DNA of 6,969 bases from Patescibacteria group bacterium (GTDB lineage: Bacteria > Patescibacteriota > Minisyncoccia > Phycocordibacterales > PALSA-1337), in assembly GCA_028864955.1 (NCBI GenBank), contig JAGWLE010000034.1:1-6969 (forward strand). The letters run 5' to 3'. The notes beneath the pieces are model-generated. The model ran no database searches. It was not told where the DNA came from and saw only the letters and a program-made list of their open reading frames with translations. The translations under genes and the position numbers were made by a program. Positions 1-4,670 of the stretch are shown piece by piece; the first letter of the stretch is position 1, and each line of letters begins with the position of its first letter.

Positions 1-1
1 G

Positions 2-328
2 TCGCTATCCATGAACGCTTCGCAGACGCCGACTAGCCCGGCACCCGGTCTGACGAATGGCGGGGCGGGCGAGAACCAGGGTATCGCCGTCGTACCATCG
101 ACCGGCCAGCCATCGTCGGATGAAGCCCTCAAGGAAAAGATCCAAGCTTCGTTTTCCGATCAAGTCGAGGTCCATCCGGATCAAAGCGGCACGACCGGTG
201 TCATCACACCGGTCTTCAAGACCGCCAAAGGCAAGGATTTTGTCTACGTCATGGTGCCGATCAATTCGTCGCCGCCGCAGCCGAGCAGTCAGCCACCGGA
301 TACGTCGTCGGCTGGCGCGAACTTATGA
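2..328 (+). CDS. Hypothetical polar protein, 3' portion (5' end probably outside window)
   Basis: I do not recognise this protein. The frame is open from the left edge to TGA at 326-328. An ATG at 11 could be a start, but three in-frame sense codons precede it and no ribosome binding site is visible, so the true start is probably upstream. The visible part is low-complexity at both ends: Ser/Pro/Thr/Gly-rich for about the first 35 residues after the ATG and Pro/Ser/Gln-rich for the last 20. Between them is a short ordered-looking stretch of about 50 residues, with a charged helix-like piece (DEALKEKIQASF) and probable beta strands (GVITPVF, DFVYVMVPI). No signal peptide or membrane segment is seen. 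It could be the C-terminal tail of another exported protein, with the Pro/Ser stretches as linkers. The competing frame at 57-359 is Arg-rich and looks like a shadow. Confidence 0.55.
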   Translation, partial: SLSMNASQTPTSPAPGLTNGGAGENQGIAVVPSTGQPSSDEALKEKIQASFSDQVEVHPDQSGTTGVITPVFKTAKGKDFVYVMVPINSSPPQPSSQPPDTSSAGANL

Positions 329-387
329 GTTTCGAAAGTTGGGTAACGGCGAGGCGTGAGGATTAACATATTTAGCAAAGCATCATC
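329..387 (+). promoter_or_regulatory. Intergenic leader with possible promoter for the surface-protein operon
   Basis: This 59-base spacer is the only sizeable gap in the window and sits directly upstream of five packed genes, so operon transcription most plausibly starts here or further upstream. The AT-rich stretch at 363-374 contains two overlapping weak -10-like hexamers, TAACAT (364-369) and CATATT (367-372), each 4 of 6 to TATAAT. No convincing -35 box is placed 16-18 bases upstream. A GAGG at 351-354 and another at 358-361 resemble Shine-Dalgarno cores but lie more than 25 bases before the ATG at 388, too far to act normally. No strong hairpin followed by a T-run is present, so I see no terminator for the preceding gene. 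Confidence 0.25.
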
Positions 388-1080
388 ATGATAAAACAAA
401 TTATTTCATCGTTCGGCATCGGCGCAGCGGCGCTGGTCGTGGCCGCGCTCATGTACAGTGCTGCCGAACCGGCCATCGGCTTTGGGGCGGCCACGTCAAC
501 CAGCCAATTCACGATTTCAGAGACAGTCACCTCCGAGATCTCATTCAAGACACCAGCCAGCAACGTCACCTTGAGCCCGTCGCTCGGCGGCATTACCGGC
601 GGCGACGCTACGGGCACGACCCAGGTGGTTGTCTCCACGAACAACTCAACCGGCTACAACATGACGGTGCAGGCCAGTTCGTCCTTGGGCATGCTCGGCA
701 ACAGCAATCCGGCCGATACGATTCCGGCCTACGTGCCGTCGTCGGCCGATGTGCCTGATTTCAATTTCACCGTGCCAGCAAACGCTGCCTATTTCGGCTA
801 CACAGTTTCGGCTTCGACCACGGCCGACCTGGCGCAGCTTTTCAAGGACAATGGCACGAGTTGCAATACCGGTTCAAGCGACACGGCCGGTCTGGCTCAT
901 TGCTGGCTCAACGCTTCGACCACGGCTGTGACGGTGGTGGATACCAGCAGCGCCACGCTCGGCTCTGGTTCAACCTCAACTCTAGCCTTCCATGTGCGCA
1001 TCAATTCAAATCCCAGCCCGAGTATCCCTAACGACACGTACGTGGCGACAACTACGCTCACGGCCGTGACAAACCCATAA
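388..1080 (+). CDS. Exported beta-sandwich surface protein with conserved Cys pair (230 aa)
   Basis: This is a secreted protein with no enzymatic motif. Residues 1-25 form a signal peptide or anchor (Lys3, hydrophobic core about 9-22), with small-residue sites before ATSTSQF at about 35. The mature part is Thr/Ser/Val-rich and looks all-beta. Its landmarks are SNVTLSPSLGGITGG (58-72), VVVSTNNSTGYNMTVQAS (80-97), DFNFTV (124-129) and a Cys159-Cys172 pair followed directly by Trp173, which probably forms a short disulfide loop. The C-terminus is a strand pair ending TYVATTTLTAV. The same domain recurs in the gene at 2081, so the two are paralogues. The 'TNN-TGY' strand is reminiscent of the core of WxL-type domains, but no canonical WxL motif is seen. 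The start at 388 gives the signal peptide directly; no Shine-Dalgarno lies upstream. It is first in the operon and sits 1 base before the DUF916-like gene. There is no C-terminal anchor, so it is either released or held by a partner. The fold is inferred. Confidence 0.88.
   Translation: MIKQIISSFGIGAAALVVAALMYSAAEPAIGFGAATSTSQFTISETVTSEISFKTPASNVTLSPSLGGITGGDATGTTQVVVSTNNSTGYNMTVQASSSLGMLGNSNPADTIPAYVPSSADVPDFNFTVPANAAYFGYTVSASTTADLAQLFKDNGTSCNTGSSDTAGLAHCWLNASTTAVTVVDTSSATLGSGSTSTLAFHVRINSNPSPSIPNDTYVATTTLTAVTNP
559..1077 (+). other. 'TNN-TGY / Cys-loop' domain, copy A
   Basis: This covers residues 58-230 of the first exported protein. It aligns by eye along its length with residues 106-267 of the protein at 2081. 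Shared anchors in order are SNVTLSP, GG-GG, T-x6-GY, DF-FT, FG(Y/F)T, KD(N/D)G, C-TGS-DTA, CW, a T-L-F strand and Y-ATTT-T. The spacing between the two Cys is 12 residues here and 10 in copy B. Confidence 0.75.
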
Positions 1081-1081
1081 C

Positions 1082-2074
1082 ATGAGAAGATATTTCCGAC
1101 ATTCCGCCTACACGTTGATCGCTGTCGTCTGCCTGATGCTGGTTCTGTCGCCGACCGCCGGGGCCCAGACGTACACGCTCAGCACCTTGCCCGACCAGAA
1201 GGTCTATAACGACTTTGTCGTCGGTCCGGGCAAAACCGAACTCATCCTCAATCCCGGCGAGAGCCGCACAGTTATCATTTCTATTGCCAATCGCCTCGGC
1301 ACGGAGAAGACTTTCAGCTTGTCTGAAGAGGATACCGAAGGCTCGAATGACCCAAACCAGCCGATCGTTCTCCTGGGTGATGATCGCGGTCCGTATTCGC
1401 TCAAGGATGTCCTGTCCATCGCGACGACCTCAGTTGATATTCCTCATGCCGAAAAGGCCTTTGTGCCAGTGACCATCTCTATCCCGGCCGATGCTCAGCC
1501 CGGAGGTCTCTATGGCAGCGTGCTCGTCTCCGTCAAGGCTAATGCTGACGCCTCGCCGGCTGATTCCGCCAATACGACCGATTCAAATCCGGTCATCACC
1601 CGCTTGGCCACGTTGTTCTTCGTACGCGTTGCCGGCAATGCCGATGAATCCGGCCGGCTGGCCGACTTTTCTCTGTCCGGCGGACATTCAATCATGTTCG
1701 ACGAGCAGCCTCTCGATTTCAACCTGGTCTTCAAGAACGACGGCAATGTCCATCTCGTGCCGCATGGCACGATCACGGTCAGCAATATCTTCAACTCGCC
1801 GATAGCCAACATAGATGTCGATCCTTGGTTCGCCATGCCGCAATCGCTGCGCTTCCGCCAGATCAGCTGGATGCCGCCGTTCCTCTTTGGCCGCTATACG
1901 GCCCGCGCCTATATCTCGCGCGGCTACGCTTCAACCTCCGATCAAGCGAATATCGTTTTCTGGGTCATACCTTGGAAGATTATTGCCGGCATCGTTGTCG
2001 GTCTGACGTTGGTCGTCTTCGTCATCCGTTGGTTCGTGTCGCGTGTGCACATTTCCTTCGGCCGCAAAGCATAA
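1082..2074 (+). CDS. DUF916/WxL-interacting-protein-like membrane-anchored protein (330 aa)
   Basis: The architecture matches the DUF916 (WxLIP) type of surface protein. A signal peptide (1-28, ending TAGA before QTYT) is followed by an Ig-like N-terminal domain at about 30-185. That domain has the GPGKTELILNPGESRTV opening and the PADAQPGGLYGSVLV strand typical of this group. A second beta domain at about 190-288 carries LVFKNDGNVHLVPHGTI, then a Trp/Arg-rich stretch (LRFRQISW), and resembles the second domain of WxLIPs in placement. A C-terminal membrane helix (about 293-318) and a short basic tail (RVHISFGRKA) follow, so both folded domains lie outside the membrane. In Firmicutes such proteins bind WxL proteins and link them to other surface partners; by analogy this one may hold the products of the flanking genes. 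Its ATG is 1 base after the previous stop, which suggests translational coupling. Family assignment is by motif reading; a generic Ig-like anchor is the alternative. Confidence 0.85.
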   Translation: MRRYFRHSAYTLIAVVCLMLVLSPTAGAQTYTLSTLPDQKVYNDFVVGPGKTELILNPGESRTVIISIANRLGTEKTFSLSEEDTEGSNDPNQPIVLLGDDRGPYSLKDVLSIATTSVDIPHAEKAFVPVTISIPADAQPGGLYGSVLVSVKANADASPADSANTTDSNPVITRLATLFFVRVAGNADESGRLADFSLSGGHSIMFDEQPLDFNLVFKNDGNVHLVPHGTITVSNIFNSPIANIDVDPWFAMPQSLRFRQISWMPPFLFGRYTARAYISRGYASTSDQANIVFWVIPWKIIAGIVVGLTLVVFVIRWFVSRVHISFGRKA

Positions 2075-2080
2075 ATCAGC

Positions 2081-2884
2081 ATGAATATTATTCGAGACAA
2101 TTCAATCTTCGCGATCGCACGGACGGCGGCAATGCCGGTCTCCGTAGTCGTATGCGCGATCATGCTTGTCTTGGCTTGCGGCGTTGACGGCGCGAGCGCA
2201 GAGGTTATGACGAGCACGGATTACAGCATCCAGAGCGACAGTCTGAACTTCGGCGGCCTGCGTTCGGCCTCAGGCGCCTATGCCATGGAAGACACCCTTG
2301 GTGAAGTGGCCACGGGCGTTTCCTCCAGCACCGATTACACCATGAATGCCGGTTACCAGCAGATGCAGGAAACCGCCATCTCCATCGTCCCGCCTTCAAA
2401 TGTCACCTTGTCGCCGGCGATCGGCGGCCTTAGCGGCGGCACATCGAACGGCCAGACGTCATTCACGGTGACGACCGATGATCCGGCCGGTTATATGGTA
2501 ACGATCGTGGCCAGCACATCACCGGCCCTGACTTCCGGCTCGGACAGCTTTGCCGACTATCAGCCGGCCGGGGCGGCGCCGGATTTCACTTTCACGAATG
2601 CCGCCACCGCCTCGACATTTGGCTTCACGCCCGAGGGCGCTGACATCGCCAGCCGCTACAAGGATGACGGCCTCGGCACGTGCGGTACGGGTTCGACTGA
2701 CACGGCCAACGCCTGCTGGGACGGTTTGTCGACCTCGGCCAAGACGATCGTCAGCCGGGCGACAGCCAACCAGCCCGCTGGCGTGGTGACGACGCTCAAA
2801 TTCCGGGCGGCTTCCGGTTCGAGCCATGTTCAGGCCAGCGGCTTGTACACCGCTACCACCACGATCACCGTCATTCCGCAATAA
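2081..2884 (+). CDS. Exported 'STDY/LNFGG' module plus Cys-loop beta-sandwich protein (267 aa)
   Basis: This is a two-part exported protein. The N-terminus (1-40) is a long signal sequence with Arg5/Arg14, a hydrophobic core at about 17-32 and a good signal-peptidase site ASA before EVM at 40. A lipobox-like VLAC-G at 30-34 is a competing possibility. Residues 44-95 form a compact module with three related S-x-Y units (STDYSI, SGAYAM, STDYTM) around LNFGG and EDTLGEVATG, ending AGYQQM; I associate this module with CPR surface proteins. Residues 106-267 are a second copy of the beta-sandwich domain in the gene at 388, keeping Cys201, Cys212 and Trp213. The gene begins 6 bases after the previous stop and ends 4 bases before the next start. 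No Shine-Dalgarno, enzyme motif or C-terminal anchor is seen. Its place beside a DUF916-like gene suggests a surface complex partner. Function is not known. Confidence 0.88.
   Translation: MNIIRDNSIFAIARTAAMPVSVVVCAIMLVLACGVDGASAEVMTSTDYSIQSDSLNFGGLRSASGAYAMEDTLGEVATGVSSSTDYTMNAGYQQMQETAISIVPPSNVTLSPAIGGLSGGTSNGQTSFTVTTDDPAGYMVTIVASTSPALTSGSDSFADYQPAGAAPDFTFTNAATASTFGFTPEGADIASRYKDDGLGTCGTGSTDTANACWDGLSTSAKTIVSRATANQPAGVVTTLKFRAASGSSHVQASGLYTATTTITVIPQ
2210..2365 (+). other. 'STDY...LNFGG...GYQQM' module
   Basis: This is residues 44-95 of the protein at 2081. It lies directly after the predicted signal peptide and before the Cys-loop domain, and is absent from the paralogue at 388. Three short units with the S-x(0-2)-Y pattern begin near residues 45, 63 and 82, so the module may itself be a small internal repeat. 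The best-kept pieces are SLNFGG, DTLGE, ATG and AGYQQM. No function is known to me. Confidence 0.6.
2396..2881 (+). other. 'TNN-TGY / Cys-loop' domain, copy B
   Basis: This is residues 106-267 of the protein at 2081, the partner of copy A at 559-1077. The TNNSTGY segment of copy A reads TDDPAGY here, and the Cys loop is two residues shorter (Cys201-Cys212). The nucleotide sequences have diverged much more than the motifs, which points to an old duplication kept by selection. Confidence 0.75.
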
Positions 2885-2888
2885 GACC

Positions 2889-4670
2889 ATGAAGAAATCC
2901 CTCATTACATCTCTCATAGCCCTCATGGTCATTCAGTCGGTACTGCCGATCGTTCACGCGGCTACCAACGCTTCGCAGTTTACGGAGTCGTTGACGACAA
3001 CCGGAGTTTCCAGTCCGCCGCCCTCGGTGCCGACCAACCTTTCGACCACGCCGATATCCGATTCGCGGATCGATCTTGTCTGGAACCCCTCGACCTCCGG
3101 CGGCGTATATGCGGTTGCCGGATATAGGATCTTCCGCGACTCTCTGTTCCTGGCGACGACGAGCGCCACCAATTACACCGATTTAGGGCTGACAGCTTCC
3201 ACGACATACGACTACACTGTCGAAGCCTTCGACACTGCCATGCAAATCTCGGGACAATCGGCCACCAGTTCAACGACGACGCTGGCGGTGCCGCCTTCTC
3301 CGACGCCCACGCCGACACCGACGCCGGGAACAGGCGGTCCGTCTGGCAGCGGCGTATCGAGTTCGCAATTCATCATACAGCGTACGAACATCACGCCGAC
3401 GGAGAATGGCGCCGATGTCGCGTTCACCACCAGCATGCCGGCGCAAGCGGTCGTCTATTGGGGTACGACAGCTGATTATGAAGCAGGTTCGCTTTCGGAG
3501 CTTATCTATGGAAACTCGCATGATGTCCAGCTCGGCAATCTCCAACCGGGCACGACCTACTTCGTCGATATCAAGGCCACGAATGCCGCCGGCCTGGTCA
3601 TCGAGTCGCAGACCTCATTTGCGACCTTGCCGGCCGCGCCGCTCTCACCCTTGCCGAACCCGTCAAACTTCCAGGCCACGCCGGCAGAAGGCCGCATCAA
3701 TCTCGACTGGACAAATCCAAATGATCCCCGCTTCGCCTCCGTGCGGATCGTTCGTTCGGAAACGTTTTTCCCTAAAGATCAGTTTGACGGTTTGCCCGTC
3801 TATGAAGGATCGGGCCAGTCGTTTACGGATCAGAACGTCGTTGTCGGCAAGACATACTACTATGCCATCTTCGCTATAGCGGCTGACGGTGAATTTTCAT
3901 CAGGCGCCTTGGCCACGGCGCGCATCGCGCCGGCCGGCGAGATCATCGTTTCGCCGACCTCGACCGATCCGTTTGCCAACCTGCCGGAGTCAACGCATGT
4001 CGATCCCATGATCGCCGGTCTCTCACTGGCCGATTTCGAATTTGTTCAGGACGGCAAGCTGCTCACCAGCGTCAATGGCGATACTATCGCCATTGACGGC
4101 GGCAAGAATCTGACGATCCGCATCAAATACGGCAAAGTTCCAGAAGTGCTGAAGACCATAGCTTTCACGCTCACAGATCCCAGCGATTCTTCGAAAGTCT
4201 TTCCGTTCCTCTTGCGTGTCAATCAGGATAAGACGTATTACGAAGCCACCATCGGCGCGCTCGGCCGCTCTGGCCGTTACGGCATGTCCATTGTCATTCT
4301 CGATTACCAAAATCAAGGACTCAAGCGCCTCCATGGCAATCTCGAAGCCCTCGTCTTCGCGGCTATTCCCGCCGAGATTCGTCGCGGATTTGATCCGGCC
4401 GGATTCTTGCTCCTCCTGCTCCTCATCCTCTTGGTATTCCTGCTTCTCATGATCCTGTCACGGCACCACAAGGATCGTGGGCAGCGCGGATCTTCCGCCC
4501 GGCCGCAAGGTTCAAGCGACACTCAGGGTGGCTTGCCGGCAGATCTGCCGATCGCGCACGAGGGTCAGGCTGTGCCGGTTTTTGGATCGGTTCGTCCAGT
4601 CGGTCCGGTCGGTCCGGTCGGTGCCGGCAGTCCGCTCGGTTCCCGAGGTTCCATGAATTCACGCACATGA
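2889..4670 (+). CDS. Fibronectin-type-III surface protein with C-terminal membrane anchor (593 aa)
   Basis: This is a multi-domain extracellular protein tethered to the membrane, probably for adhesion or as a scaffold. The start at 2889 (MKKSLITSLIALMV) gives a clean signal peptide ending VHA at 24. A longer reading from 2826 would add 21 non-hydrophobic residues and overlap the previous gene, so I reject it. Domains in order are: FnIII 1 at about 45-134 (GYRIFRDS, TTYDYTVEAFD); a Pro-Thr linker at 135-155; FnIII-like 2 at about 160-247, of the kind seen before purple acid phosphatases (VVYWGTTADYE, LQPGTTYFVDIKA); FnIII 3 at about 253-346 (GRINLDWTNP, GKTYYYAIFAI); and an unclassified beta domain at about 377-490 (VPEVLKTIAFTLTDPSD, FPFLLRVN). 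A very hydrophobic helix (504-523) then precedes a basic HHKDR stop and a 70-residue Gly/Pro/Ser-rich tail, presumably cytoplasmic. No catalytic residues are recognisable. The stop overlaps the next start by ATGA. Confidence 0.9.
   Translation: MKKSLITSLIALMVIQSVLPIVHAATNASQFTESLTTTGVSSPPPSVPTNLSTTPISDSRIDLVWNPSTSGGVYAVAGYRIFRDSLFLATTSATNYTDLGLTASTTYDYTVEAFDTAMQISGQSATSSTTTLAVPPSPTPTPTPTPGTGGPSGSGVSSSQFIIQRTNITPTENGADVAFTTSMPAQAVVYWGTTADYEAGSLSELIYGNSHDVQLGNLQPGTTYFVDIKATNAAGLVIESQTSFATLPAAPLSPLPNPSNFQATPAEGRINLDWTNPNDPRFASVRIVRSETFFPKDQFDGLPVYEGSGQSFTDQNVVVGKTYYYAIFAIAADGEFSSGALATARIAPAGEIIVSPTSTDPFANLPESTHVDPMIAGLSLADFEFVQDGKLLTSVNGDTIAIDGGKNLTIRIKYGKVPEVLKTIAFTLTDPSDSSKVFPFLLRVNQDKTYYEATIGALGRSGRYGMSIVILDYQNQGLKRLHGNLEALVFAAIPAEIRRGFDPAGFLLLLLLILLVFLLLMILSRHHKDRGQRGSSARPQGSSDTQGGLPADLPIAHEGQAVPVFGSVRPVGPVGPVGAGSPLGSRGSMNSRT
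3300..3326 (+). repeat. Pro-Thr linker repeat
   Basis: Codons for residues 138-146 of the FnIII protein give P-T four times plus a final P, with CCG/CCC and ACG/ACA mixed. It separates FnIII domain 1 from domain 2 and is followed by a Gly/Ser hinge. It reads as an extended, probably stiff inter-domain spacer. Confidence 0.8.
4599..4625 (+). repeat. Tandem 9-base repeat coding V-G-P in the cytoplasmic tail
   Basis: The unit GTCGGTCCG is repeated exactly at 4599-4607 and 4608-4616, followed by a variant GTCGGTGCC at 4617-4625. It codes VGP-VGP-VGA at residues 571-579 of the FnIII protein, close to the C-terminus. Exact adjacent copies suggest recent slippage, and copy number may vary between strains. 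Confidence 0.8.
4667..4670 (+). other. ATGA stop/start overlap
   Basis: The TGA ending the FnIII gene (4668-4670) overlaps the ATG opening the repeat protein (4667-4669). No Shine-Dalgarno motif precedes it closely; the nearest GAGG is about 18 bases upstream. This is the usual arrangement for termination-reinitiation coupling, and implies that the fibre-like protein is made together with its membrane-anchored neighbour. Confidence 0.8.

Noticed and set aside
320..340. Possible terminator hairpin after the first partial gene (AACTT ... AAGTT)
   Set aside because: Only a 5-base AT-rich stem with an 11-base loop and no following T-run.
57..359. 100-aa open frame overlapping the first partial gene
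   Set aside because: Arg/Ser-rich composition typical of an out-of-frame reading; the overlapping frame has a balanced composition and is open to the left edge.
375..2072. Identical 9-mer GCAAAGCAT before the starts at 388 and 2081
   Set aside because: The distance to the ATG differs (13 and 17 bases), the second copy lies largely in coding sequence, and no other start has it; probably chance.
2826..2888. Longer N-terminus for the FnIII protein starting at 2826
   Set aside because: It would add 21 non-hydrophobic residues before a perfect signal peptide and overlap the previous gene by about 60 bases; ATG 2889 fits better.
2519..2932. Minus-strand 137-aa open frame
   Set aside because: Arg/Gly-rich, opposite two well-supported exported proteins, and spans their junction with no motif of its own.
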